NCBI RefSeq assembly: GCF_024054035.1
Contig: NZ_JAMXQU010000005.1
Location: 186,001-250,000, forward strand
Reading direction: 5' to 3'
Source of the DNA: Asaia lannensis NBRC 102526
GTDB taxonomy: Bacteria > Pseudomonadota > Alphaproteobacteria > Acetobacterales > Acetobacteraceae
Length of the DNA: 64,000 nt
Shown: positions 27,150-36,800 of the stretch, piece by piece
How the letters are laid out: the number at the start of each line of letters is the position of its first letter
How positions within the stretch are numbered: the first letter of the stretch is position 1
Made by a program: the position numbers and the translations under genes
Notes under the pieces: model-generated
Seen by the model: the letters and a program-made list of their open reading frames with translations, nothing else
Told to the model about the DNA's origin: nothing
Databases searched by the model: none

Positions 27150-27268
27150 CAATGTGGATTAAAGGGCGCGGGCGAATGGTTAATATACGGTAAATTTTTC
27201 CGCGGTTGTGATGTCTGTCTGCAGCGCGATCGCCCTGCATGTCGAGTCTGCTATCAAAGGAAGAAGAA

Positions 27269-29515
27269 ATGGCTATTACGTCCAACGTCTCGGTAAGTGG
27301 TGCTCAGATTACGTCGTCGAGCGGTAAATACACAGTTCTGAGTGGTGCCACGCTTGCTGTTACTGGGGGAGGCTATGTTACTTCAGGGGCGATCGTCTCT
27401 GGATTTGGTAATGGGCCAGAAAACTCGGGTGCGCTCCCTGGGCAATCGGGGGGGACTAATTATCCAGCTTTGCTCCTCGCTTCAGCTGGGGGTATCGTTT
27501 CAGGCTCGACGGTCGGTTTTGGTGGCGTAGCGATGGGCGCTAATGGCGGTACGGCAGCAGGGGGTACCGCTCTCAATAGTGGTTCTTTCGTTGCAGCGAA
27601 CGGTGGCTATGTCGATGGTGCTACAATTGGGTCGAATGGTGGTGTTCTAGCCTCCCAGGTTTCGGGCTACGACGGCGGTGCTGGTGTTGTGCGCAATACT
27701 CATGTCGAGGCTGGTGGTTATGGTCTGGCGGGCGGTGGGTTTACCATCAAAGGTCAGCGTTTCGCAGGCTCTGGAATTATCTCTAGCGGACAGTTCGATA
27801 TTGGTTCGACCGAGATTCTGGTGTCTGGTGGCACGGATGTGGGGAGTATTATTGGTGGGACGCAGATTGTTTCATCAGCTGGTATCGCGTTCAAATCGAT
27901 CTTCAGTGCTGGAACGCAGCTTATCTCGTATGGTGGTTATGCGAGTGGTTCTGTTGTTTCTGCCGGGGGGCGTATCGAGGTATATTCAGGTGGAACTGGC
28001 TCGTCCATCACCGTAGGCTCTGCTGGAAGTCTTCATGTCGGCCCTTATGGATTGGTTAGGGGGGTGGAGATTCAGGCCGCGGGTGCTGCGACTGCCGAGG
28101 CTGCAGCTGTGCTGTCGGGCGCAGTAATTGATGGCGGTGGTACTCTGACCCTCAACTCAGGTGCAACATTATTCAATGGCACGATCGTGGGTACAACCTC
28201 GGATGGCGCTGCCGGGGGATTGCTTGTGCTTCACTCAGGTGCGGTGCTTAGCGGTGTGACATCGATGGGTTGGAAGAGCCGCCTCGATGTCGATAGCGTT
28301 CAATTCGTCTCTGGCGCCACAGTCCAGTATTCGGGGGGTACGGCCACAATCCTTGATGCCAGCTCGAATGTCTTGTGGCAGGGAAGCGTGGCGACGTTAA
28401 CTGGAAGTACAGCGAAAGACTTCCATCTTGAGCGTGATCCTAACGACGGGAGCCTGATCCTTGTCTACGATAAATGCTTTCTGAAAGGGACAATGATTCG
28501 CACGGATCGTGGCGAGGTTGCTGTTGAAAATCTGAACGTGGGTGATCGCGTCTTGGCCTATGTCGACGGCCGCGAGGAGTTGCGTCAGATCATATGGACT
28601 GGGCATCGCTCGGCCGTCGTGCGTCAGGGGCTTCCGGATGATGAGGCGGGCTATCCTGTTCGCATCCTGCGCCACGCACTGGCAGAGAACGTGCCCCATA
28701 AGGATCTTCTGGTGACCCCGGAGCATGCGCTCTATCTGAACGGCGCTTTCGTACCGGCACGCATGCTTGTCAACGGACGAAGCATCCTCTTTGATCGCAC
28801 AATCACACAATTCGATTATTATCATATCGAGACGGATGAACATTCCATTATCTGGTCGGATGGTGCGCTTAGTGAAAGTTATCTGGATACCGGTGATCGT
28901 CAGACATTCTCTCAGAATAGTCCGGTTGTAAGATTGTTGAATGCTCCCGAGCGTAGTTGGGAGACGGATGCGGCGGCGCCCTTGCGTGTGGGGCGTGATT
29001 TCGTTGAGCCTCTCTTCGCCTCTCTGGTTGATAGGGCGAATGCAATGGGGCTTGTTGGTAGCCATACCCAAATGCCGGTAACTGATAATCCTGATCTTCA
29101 TCTTATCGATAATGATGGGCATGTGTATCGCTCCGTACGCCAGGCTAATGGAGCTTATATCTTCATGGTTCCTGCTCAGGCTGGCGACGTATACATCGTG
29201 TCTCGCACCGCGCGCCCAGTTGATGTCGTCGGCGCATTTCTGGATGATAGACGTCACCTTGGTGTGCTGATTGGTGAAATCCAGATTTGGGAAGCGGGGC
29301 AAACCCGTAATCTGGATACCCATCTGACACGTGATACGCTGGAGGGATGGGCCAATAAAGAGGCTGGAAAAATGCGCTGGACCACCGGTCGTGCATTGCT
29401 CTGTCTGTCGGAGCTGCCTGCTGATGCTGTTGCAATGGTGAGCATCGAGGTTCTGGATGGTGGGCCGTATCGAGTCAGTTCCTCCGAAAACGAAGTGTTT
29501 TCCTCGGTCGGATAA
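27269..29515 (+). CDS. Hint-domain protein with strand-loop-strand passenger repeats, first of a tandem pair
   Basis: A 748-residue protein. Residues 1 to about 360 are Gly/Ser/Ala-rich beta repeats (SGGTDVGSIIGGTQIVSSAG, FSAGTQLISYGGYASGSVVS), the consensus of autotransporter passengers that carry O-heptose. A Hint_2 domain starts at Cys403 (DKCFLKGTMIRTDRGEVAVE), has the VGDRVLAYVDG turn and the TPEH block with Thr483 and His486. A conserved C-terminal region of about 200 residues follows (YIVSRTARPVDVVGAFLDDR). No signal peptide, no beta-barrel and no intein-type C-terminal HN. Self-cleavage before Cys403 is expected from the family. The start follows AAAGGAAG by five bases. Confidence 0.85.
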   Translation: MAITSNVSVSGAQITSSSGKYTVLSGATLAVTGGGYVTSGAIVSGFGNGPENSGALPGQSGGTNYPALLLASAGGIVSGSTVGFGGVAMGANGGTAAGGTALNSGSFVAANGGYVDGATIGSNGGVLASQVSGYDGGAGVVRNTHVEAGGYGLAGGGFTIKGQRFAGSGIISSGQFDIGSTEILVSGGTDVGSIIGGTQIVSSAGIAFKSIFSAGTQLISYGGYASGSVVSAGGRIEVYSGGTGSSITVGSAGSLHVGPYGLVRGVEIQAAGAATAEAAAVLSGAVIDGGGTLTLNSGATLFNGTIVGTTSDGAAGGLLVLHSGAVLSGVTSMGWKSRLDVDSVQFVSGATVQYSGGTATILDASSNVLWQGSVATLTGSTAKDFHLERDPNDGSLILVYDKCFLKGTMIRTDRGEVAVENLNVGDRVLAYVDGREELRQIIWTGHRSAVVRQGLPDDEAGYPVRILRHALAENVPHKDLLVTPEHALYLNGAFVPARMLVNGRSILFDRTITQFDYYHIETDEHSIIWSDGALSESYLDTGDRQTFSQNSPVVRLLNAPERSWETDAAAPLRVGRDFVEPLFASLVDRANAMGLVGSHTQMPVTDNPDLHLIDNDGHVYRSVRQANGAYIFMVPAQAGDVYIVSRTARPVDVVGAFLDDRRHLGVLIGEIQIWEAGQTRNLDTHLTRDTLEGWANKEAGKMRWTTGRALLCLSELPADAVAMVSIEVLDGGPYRVSSSENEVFSSVG

Positions 29516-29526
29516 AAGCCCTCCTT

Positions 29527-29566
29527 ACAAGAGACATGAGCTGCTCTGACGGCTCATGTCTCTTGT
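29527..29566 (+). terminator. Long hairpin between the two tandem Hint genes
   Basis: A perfect 15-bp stem, ACAAGAGACATGAGC and GCTCATGTCTCTTGT, with a 10-base loop, starting 12 bases after the first Hint stop codon. Only GTGTAC follows rather than a T tract. It may be a terminator or an mRNA-stabilising hairpin. Confidence 0.6.
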
Positions 29567-29986
29567 GTACGGATTCGAGCCAGCATCCAGAATAATTAAT
29601 GCGATCCGATTGAGAAAATTATGGCTCCTCGGCGCGGTATTATTAGTATTGCCGCATTCGCATCGCTGAATGCCACATCGCATATTTATCTGAGTCCGAA
29701 ATCTTCCCTTTATTGCTGAGAGGTAAAAATCTTTTTTAATCATTGGGTTGCGTCATATGGTTCATCGGTGTTTTCTTTTTGGAAACTGAATATCGAAGTA
29801 TAGTATAGTAATATCCTATATACATCCTTATTGCGCATAGGATTCTTGTATGCAATTTTGGGAAAGTTAAGTAATTATGAACGAACCAGAAGCAAATTCG
29901 ATCGTATTCCTGGGATGTGTAGGTAAATCCTGGGGTGGCGCCGTGTTGTCGGTCTGATTTGTGGGTTCCTAAAGGGATGTCGGCAA
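29567..29986. other. Intergenic leader of the second tandem Hint gene
   Basis: About 420 bases, AT-rich between 29700 and 29880. It likely contains a separate promoter for the second Hint gene. A 26-codon frame at 29877-29957 (see next entry) is the only possible small gene. Confidence 0.45.
29877..29957 (+). CDS. Possible 26-residue leader peptide before the second Hint gene
   Basis: ATG at 29877 opens 26 codons (starting MNEPEANSIVFLGCVGKSWG) to TGA at 29955-29957, preceded by GGGAAAG about ten bases upstream. It ends 29 bases before the Hint start. The peptide contains a CVGKSWGG stretch but no known motif. It could be a leader or chance; nothing else supports it. Confidence 0.2.
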   Translation: MNEPEANSIVFLGCVGKSWGGAVLSV

Positions 29987-32203
29987 ATGGGTATTACTTC
30001 CGCAGGTATGAGTGGAAACGCCTCGATTACCAAGATCGGTCCGACGACATATCGGGTGCTGAGTGGCGCAACGCTCATCACGACCGGCGTGAATTACACG
30101 ACGACCAATGCTTATGTTGCAGGGCTTGGGGCTGGTGGGACGAATAATCCGGCCATGCTTATCGGGTCTGCGGCCTCGGTCGCTTATGGAGCGACGGCAG
30201 TGTCCGGTGGCGTGGTGCTTGCCGGTGGCAAAGGATCAGCGGCTGGCGGTACAGCGTATGATAGTGGTGGTTTTGCTGCCATCAACGATGGTGTCGTGAG
30301 TGGTGCGACTATCGGTGCCCAGGGTGGCGTGCTGGCTAGTAAGATGTCGAATTACGGGGGGGCGGCGGGGCTGGTTGTCGACGTTCACGTTCAGTCTGGC
30401 GGCGTCGGCCTTGCGGGTGGCGGTTTTACACTCAAGGGGCAATCGTTTGTGGGGCCGGGTGTCATCTCAGCCAGTAAGTTCGATATAGGCTCGACTGAAG
30501 CGCTCGCAAGCGGCGGTACTGACATCGGCAGCATTGTGGGTGGTACACAGATTGTCTCGGCTGGCGGTTCTGCTGTCGGTACGCTATTCAGTGCAGGAAC
30601 TCAGCTGCTCGGCGCTGGTGCATTCGCAAGCAACTGTATCGCTTCTGCGGGCGGCCTTATTCATGTCGGGTCCGGTGCGACGGCTCTGTCTACCACTCTT
30701 GGATCGGGCGGAAACCTGCTTGCCGATGGCGGGGCCAGAATGACCCTTCTTTCCGTTCGGGCTGCTGCAGCGGCGACGCTCGACGCCCGGTCCTATCTGA
30801 TGAGTGCGGTGATTGCGGCAGGCGGTACGCTGACAGTCAATTCCGGTGCTACATTGACCAACGCAGTCATTTCCGGAATCTGCGAGGAAGGGCACGGTCC
30901 CGGTGGGTTACTTGTCGTGCAGTCGGGCGCCGTTCTCAAGGGGATCAGCATCGGATGGAAGGGGCGCATCGATGTCGACACGCTCAACTGGACCGATGGT
31001 CAGCGCATTGTTTACGGCAACAGCACAATCAGCATCGTGAACGCAGCCGGCCAGGTTGTCTGGAGTGCCGATGTGCGGGGCACGGCCGGAAATGCGGCAA
31101 GCGATTATCATCTCGAAAGAGATCCGACCGACGGCAGCACAATCATCGTTTATGACAAGTGCTTTCTAAGGGGAACAATGATCCTGACAGAGCGCGGCGA
31201 GATTGCGGTCGAGAATCTCGTTGTGGGGGATCGTGTCGCTGCTTATGTTGAGGGAGCGACCGAGTATCGTAAGGTTATATGGCTCGGTCATCGATCAACG
31301 ATTGTCAGAACATGGCTCGATGATGACGAAGCTGGTTACCCGGTACGTATCCTGCGTAATGCCTTGAGCGAGGGTGTGCCGCACAAAGACCTGCTCGTGA
31401 CACCCGAACATGCCATGTATCTCAACGGAGCCTTCGTGCCGGCTCGTATGCTCGTGAACGGTCGCAGCATCTATTATGATCGTACGATCACGCATTTCGA
31501 CTACTATCATGTTGAAACCGATGCGCATTCCATTCTCTGGGCCGATGGCGCGCTGAGCGAAAGCTATCTGGATACTGGCGATCGCAAGCGTTTTGCCGAG
31601 CCAGGTGCAGTCGTACATCTTCTCAATGCGTCAGAAAACACATGGGAAGATAATGCCGCGGCATCTCTGCGTGTTGATCGGGGTTTTGTGGAACCCTTGC
31701 ATGCCTCGCTTACGCATCGTGCTGCTTTTCTCAATCTGGGACAGACAGTGCAGATACCGGAAGTTATCGAAGATCCCGATCTGCATCTGATTGATGAGAG
31801 CGGTCGCGTTATGCGCAAGATGCGTGTCGTCAACCGATCAAGTGTTTTCATGCTACCGCCGGATGCGAAGCGTGTGCGTATTGTCTCGCGGGTGTCGCGG
31901 CCATCTGATGTCGTTGGACCGTTTCATGACGACAGGCGCCGTTTGGGTGTGTTGATTGGAGATATCCAGATATGGGAAGCCGACAGGACACGTTATATGG
32001 CCGATCATCTTCACAATGAAACGCTTGAAGGTTGGTCCAATATTGAGGATGGTCATCAACGATGGACCACCGGAGCTGCGATGCTGGACCTGAGCGATCG
32101 TCAATCCGATGCGGTTTGTATTGTGGCGATCGAAGTATTGGCAGGGGGGCCATATCTTGTTCAAGCCCCGCCAACTGAGCTTTTTGGAGCTCAGGTGGGC
32201 TGA
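29987..32203 (+). CDS. Hint-domain protein with strand-loop-strand passenger repeats, second of a tandem pair
   Basis: A 738-residue close paralogue of the protein encoded just upstream, similar along its whole length. The passenger (1 to about 350) shares blocks such as GLAGGGFTLKGQSF, ASGGTDIGSIVGGTQIVSAG and GGTLTVNSGATL. The Hint domain begins at Cys392 (DKCFLRGTMILTERGEIAVE) and has TPEH with Thr472 and His475. The tail contains VRIVSRVSRPSDVVGPFHDD. No signal peptide or barrel is seen. The G+C of this copy looks higher than that of the first, so the pair may have diverged or one may have been acquired separately. A terminator follows 40 bases downstream. Confidence 0.85.
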   Translation: MGITSAGMSGNASITKIGPTTYRVLSGATLITTGVNYTTTNAYVAGLGAGGTNNPAMLIGSAASVAYGATAVSGGVVLAGGKGSAAGGTAYDSGGFAAINDGVVSGATIGAQGGVLASKMSNYGGAAGLVVDVHVQSGGVGLAGGGFTLKGQSFVGPGVISASKFDIGSTEALASGGTDIGSIVGGTQIVSAGGSAVGTLFSAGTQLLGAGAFASNCIASAGGLIHVGSGATALSTTLGSGGNLLADGGARMTLLSVRAAAAATLDARSYLMSAVIAAGGTLTVNSGATLTNAVISGICEEGHGPGGLLVVQSGAVLKGISIGWKGRIDVDTLNWTDGQRIVYGNSTISIVNAAGQVVWSADVRGTAGNAASDYHLERDPTDGSTIIVYDKCFLRGTMILTERGEIAVENLVVGDRVAAYVEGATEYRKVIWLGHRSTIVRTWLDDDEAGYPVRILRNALSEGVPHKDLLVTPEHAMYLNGAFVPARMLVNGRSIYYDRTITHFDYYHVETDAHSILWADGALSESYLDTGDRKRFAEPGAVVHLLNASENTWEDNAAASLRVDRGFVEPLHASLTHRAAFLNLGQTVQIPEVIEDPDLHLIDESGRVMRKMRVVNRSSVFMLPPDAKRVRIVSRVSRPSDVVGPFHDDRRRLGVLIGDIQIWEADRTRYMADHLHNETLEGWSNIEDGHQRWTTGAAMLDLSDRQSDAVCIVAIEVLAGGPYLVQAPPTELFGAQVG

Positions 32204-32242
32204 GTTTCGTACTGTCTAACGGGTCCTGTTCGCAAGGGAACC

Positions 32243-32270
32243 CGGGGCGGCTTTCGTAGCCGCCCCGTTT
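32243..32270 (+). terminator. Rho-independent terminator after the tandem Hint genes
   Basis: A 10-bp GC-rich stem CGGGGCGGCT / AGCCGCCCCG with a TTCGT loop followed by TTT, between the second Hint gene and the adenylate-forming enzyme gene. The next gene starts only 21 bases later, so expression of the following genes may depend on read-through or an overlapping promoter. Confidence 0.75.
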
Positions 32271-32290
32271 GTATTTAGGGATTGTTGTCT

Positions 32291-33754
32291 ATGTTTCATG
32301 TCATGGCCCTGCGTCACGCTCGGCAAAACCCGCAATCCCTTGCCTTCGACAGTCTGGCGCAGGACTGGACTTTCGGGCAGCTGGACAGGGATGTTACTGC
32401 GGTTACCCAGGCTCTGGGCAAACTCAGAGAAGTGGATCCTCGTCTGGTCGGAATTCATTGCGGTAATCTATACTGGCACTGGGTTCTTATCCTATCTCTC
32501 GCCTCGCTCGGGCTTGCCAGTGCGTCTCTGCCGGAGAGCTCGAACCCGACATTTCTCAGAGATGTCCAGCTTCTGGAGCCTGATGTCGTCATTTCCGTGG
32601 GGGGATTGTCCCTGCAGGAAATCCAGGTGCTGGAAATCAACGAAGCCTGGTTTTCACGCGTCACGCAGGCGCCGGCCGAACGATGCAATCTGGCGATCGA
32701 TTACGATGCTGTGTGTCGCTATGCAATTGCTGCAGGTACTGATGCAGAGCGGCGTGTACTTGCCATGACTTTCCGCCAGGCGGAAATGGCGATCACACAT
32801 ATGATCCTTCAGGATCAGTCACTCAGTGCTGTGGCGGCCACCCATCCTCATATCCTGTCGACCATCGGTGTGATTTCGTTGACCGGATTTATCGTCGGGT
32901 GCACCGGGCTCTGCGCAGGATCGCCTCTGAATTTTGTCAGCCATACCGATATCGGTATTCTGATTGCACGCAAGATACCGACCGTTGCGGTCGTGACGCC
33001 AGGTCATCTGGCTCACATTCTTGAAGTGTTGCCCCCTGGTATGAAGCCGTTGGATACACTCAAGCTCATCGTAACCGGTGGGCGTTTCAATCAGGTATTG
33101 CGTGATAGGGCAATTGCGAAACTCACGCCTAACGTCATCTCGGCTTATGGTGCCGATGAATGCGGCGCGCTTGCGCTGGGAGATGCAGCCAGATTCAGCG
33201 CCGACACTATGGTCGGCACGATCTTGCCATGGGTTACGCTGCAGATCGTCGATGCGTATGACAAGCCTCTTTCTCACGGTGTGGAGGGGATCGTCAGAAT
33301 TCGAAGCTCTGGGTTGTTGGATAGCTATGTCGATACAGGGTCGGGACAGGCACGACGTTTTTCGGATAGATGGTTCTATCCGGGTGATCGCGGACATGTC
33401 AGCGCGGATGGCATGCTTTGTATCACCGGACGCGTAGACGATCTTGTATCTATCGGAGGTGAGAAATTCGACCTCGGAATTGTGGATGATATTGCGCGGA
33501 ACCTGCTACAGCAGCGAGAACTTGGGAGCTTTACTTCTCTGGATGAAACGGGGCGGACACGAATCAATATCGCCTTGGCTTCGTCGAAAGATTTCGACGC
33601 CGAAAGCCTCGCGCAGGGATTGAGAGCCTTTTACCCTACGTTGCCACCTGTGCGGGTTATGTCGGTGGACCACATTCCCTGGTCGATCGATGGCCGTCTG
33701 GACCGTGAGAGACTGTCTGACGCCTTCGCGCGCTCTCAGGCAGCGAGTGAGTGA
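32291..33754 (+). CDS. Degenerate adenylate-forming (ANL superfamily) enzyme
   Basis: A 487-residue protein with the overall ANL layout. The substrate-domain motif is YGADECGALALGD, and WFYPGDRGHVSADGMLCITG then GRVDDLVSIGGEKFDL correspond to the A7/A8 region. However, the Ser/Thr/Gly-rich ATP loop (YTSGTTGxPKG) is absent; the equivalent place reads LAMTFRQAEMAITHMI. The catalytic C-terminal Lys is Arg (SIDGRLDRERL, near residue 469). It therefore may not adenylate and could be a binding or docking protein for the next gene, a polyketide synthase. The ATG at 32291, nine bases after AGGGA, is preferred over TTG 32282. Confidence 0.7.
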   Translation: MFHVMALRHARQNPQSLAFDSLAQDWTFGQLDRDVTAVTQALGKLREVDPRLVGIHCGNLYWHWVLILSLASLGLASASLPESSNPTFLRDVQLLEPDVVISVGGLSLQEIQVLEINEAWFSRVTQAPAERCNLAIDYDAVCRYAIAAGTDAERRVLAMTFRQAEMAITHMILQDQSLSAVAATHPHILSTIGVISLTGFIVGCTGLCAGSPLNFVSHTDIGILIARKIPTVAVVTPGHLAHILEVLPPGMKPLDTLKLIVTGGRFNQVLRDRAIAKLTPNVISAYGADECGALALGDAARFSADTMVGTILPWVTLQIVDAYDKPLSHGVEGIVRIRSSGLLDSYVDTGSGQARRFSDRWFYPGDRGHVSADGMLCITGRVDDLVSIGGEKFDLGIVDDIARNLLQQRELGSFTSLDETGRTRINIALASSKDFDAESLAQGLRAFYPTLPPVRVMSVDHIPWSIDGRLDRERLSDAFARSQAASE

Positions 33755-33844
33755 TCTATTTTTGTGTCGGAATGTTTCGGAATATTAAACTGCAACTAGG
33801 CTCTAAGCCTTCTTCATTAGTCATAGCAGGATCAGAGTTACACC

Positions 33845-36800
33845 ATGTCGCGTAGCAAAACGTCGGATATTGCCATTATCGGGATCGGTTGCCGTCTGGC
33901 TCCCAACATTACCAATGTCGACGAGCTCTGGTCTTTCCTGTGCGCGGAAGGCGAGGCGGTCACCGATGTTCCGGACGAGCGCTGGAGCGTAAAACGCTTT
34001 TACAGCGAGGAAATCGAATCCCCGTCGAAAACCTATATGCGGCGCGGTAGTTTCCTGAGGCAGAACATCCACGAATTCGAACCTCTGTTTTTCGGAATCT
34101 CGCCCAGAGAGGCGCAGATTCTCGATCCGCAGCAGAAACTCCTGCTCGAGGTGACCTGGGAGGCCATGGAAACGGCACGCATCCTGCCCGCGCGCCTTTC
34201 CGGCCACAGAACGGGTGTGTTTGTCGGCATCTTCGCGATCGATGCCCATGCGCATACGTCCAGCCCCTATAATCTGCCGACCGTGCGCGATCATTTCGCA
34301 GCGACTGCTACCCCGTCGACCATGCTTTCCGCCCGACTGGCGCATGTCTTCGACTTCCAGGGGCCATGCATGTCGATCGATACGGCATGCTCGTCGTCGC
34401 TCGTGGCCTTGCATCAGGCCTGCCGCAGCCTGAATGAGGGCGATATCGACATTGCCATTTCAGGTGGTGTCAGCCTCATGGACTGTCCACAGACCTCGAT
34501 TTTCATGTCGAAGGGCCATTTCATTGCACGTGACGGCCGCTCCAAGAGTTTCGATGCGGCAGCCGATGGATACGGACGCGGTGAGGGAAGCGTCGTGTTC
34601 ATTCTCAAGCGTCTGGAGGATGCTGAACGCGATGGTGACACGATCCATGCTATCGTCAGTGCGACAGGCGTCAATTCCGATGGCCGCACCCAGTTCCTGA
34701 CCTCTCCCGATGCCGGAGCGCAGTCGCGTCTGATGACGGAGGTTCTGGAACGGGCCGATGTCGATCCGCGCGAGATTGCCTATGTCGAAACACATGGCAC
34801 GGGTACCCCCGCCGGCGATCCGATCGAGACCTACGCATTGTCGCAATCGATTGCCCGCTTCAAGGACGAGAAGCTGGTTATTGGCGCAATCAAGGCCAAT
34901 CTCGGTCATACCGAGGCTGCGGCCGGCGTGCTGGGCACGCTCAAGGCAGCCTTGTGCCTGCGTCATCAGGAAGTGCCTCCCCAGCCCGGACTGAAAACAA
35001 TCAATCCGTCCATTCATCTCGATGAGTGGAATCTCGAGATCCCAATGGGTGAGCGGCGCGCACTTGGGGGCGACGAGCCGGCGCGTTACGCGGGGGTCAA
35101 TTCATTCGGATACGGCGGCACGAATGCAATCGCCGTTTTGCGCCGTCCGGAAAATCGTTTCTCCGCTGCGAAGGCGCCGCAGGAAGCGCGTCGCATCAAC
35201 GGGAAGATCCCGTTTCTCCTGACGGCGTTCTCGAAAACATCCTTGCCACTGATGGCCGCAGCCTATCGGGACCGTCTGGAGGGAAATAACAGCCCCGATC
35301 TGGGCGATCTTGCTTTCAGCGTTGCCACATCGCGTACGCTCTTTCGCCACCGTCTGCTCGTCCTTGCGCATGACGAGCAGGATCTCGCAGGAAAGCTCGA
35401 GGCGTATCTCAAGGACCAGCGTCAGGAAGACATGATCTCGGCGACTGTCGAGGCAGAGGCCGGTCGTGGCATCGTGTTCGTCTGTTCCGGTGTTGGCCCA
35501 CAATGGTGGGGTATGGGGCGCTATCTGCTGCGTGAAGCGCCAGAAACCATTCTCGCTCTGGCACAGGAATGCGACAGGCTGTTCAGCGCTCTATCAGGTT
35601 GCTCGATCCTTGAGGAAATCCTGCGTGGTGAGGCAGAGAGCCGGATCGATAATACGGCAATCCTGCAGCCTGCCATTTTCGTCATCCAGATTCTGGTCAC
35701 AGAATATCTCGCCCAGCAGGGCATTCGCCCTGATGCCGTGCTCGGCCACAGCATGGGTGAAGTCGCCGCAGCCTATGTGTGCGGAAGTCTCACCCTCGAA
35801 GACGCGGTTACCGTCATCTATTATCGCAGTAAACTTCAGGGATCGCTCGATGGTACGGGCCGTATGCTTGCCGTCGGCCTTTCCGCCGAGGCGGCGCTGG
35901 AGCTAATCGAGGCAGAGGCGCCCGAGCTCTGTGTGGCTGCCATCAACGCACCCACGACCTGCACGTTGGCGGGGCCGGAACCCGCCATTCGTCACCTGGC
36001 CGCCCATCTCACGCAAAAGGGCCTGTTCAACAGGATCCTCAATGTGGATGTTCCTTTCCACAGCGCTGTCATGGACAGGATCGAAACCTCGCTCAAGGAG
36101 GCTTTGTCGGGGCTTGAGCCCAAGGCAGCCGTGACACCGTTCTATTCGACGGTTTACGGCAAGCGTGTGGATGAGGATCATCGTGCGGATTGCGGATACT
36201 GGTTCAGTAATGCCCGTCAGCCGGTCCTCTTCTCTTCGGCTGTCGAAGCCTGTCTTGCAGACGGCTTTACGCAATTCGTCGAAATTGGTCCGCATCCGGT
36301 CATCGGGCGGGCGCTGAAATCCGTTGCCGACAAACAGCAGGCCAAGCTGAGTGTCATCAGCACACTCAACAGGCAGGAAAGCGAAGCAAAATGTCTCGAA
36401 CACGCTGTCGCCTCGATAATCCTGCACACGGCACGCCTCGACTGGCCGGCCATCACAGGCGGTAGGCTGATCGACCTGCCGACCTATCGCTGGTCGCGCG
36501 AAATATTCCGTATAGAAAACGAACGCGAGCATCGGTTCCGTCATGGCGGCAAGGGTCATCCGCTGATCGGTTTCGGCGCCATGACACCAGGAAAATCATG
36601 GGTGGTCGATCTGACCGAACTCGGTGTGCCCTGGCTCAAGGATCATTGTATCGACAATGTCGTCTTGCTGCCTGCAGCAGGATTTATCGAATCCGCTCTG
36701 GCCGTCGGGCATGACATTGAAGGCCAGACTGGCGTCGTGCTGGAAAATTTCGAAATTCTCGCTCCTCTGGTCGTACAGTCGGGTGATAACCCCATTCTCT

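Larger units (their letters stand above)
26611..27268. other. Divergent 658-base regulatory region between glycosyltransferase and Hint genes
   Basis: No gene is supported here. It separates the reverse glycosylation operon from the forward Hint genes and must hold both promoters. The part from about 26930 to 27200 is strongly AT-rich. Two inverted repeats are listed separately (26834-26908 and 27128-27149). The GGAAG-type ribosome site AAAGGAAG at 27256-27263 fixes the Hint start at 27269. Confidence 0.5.

Noticed and set aside
28475-28900. True protein-splicing intein
   Set aside because: The Cys and TPEH blocks are present but no C-terminal His-Asn plus nucleophile and no C-extein is seen.
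27269-32203. Classical autotransporters (type Va)
   Set aside because: The repeats fit, but there is no signal peptide and no C-terminal beta-barrel; a Hint domain and its tail occupy the C-terminus.
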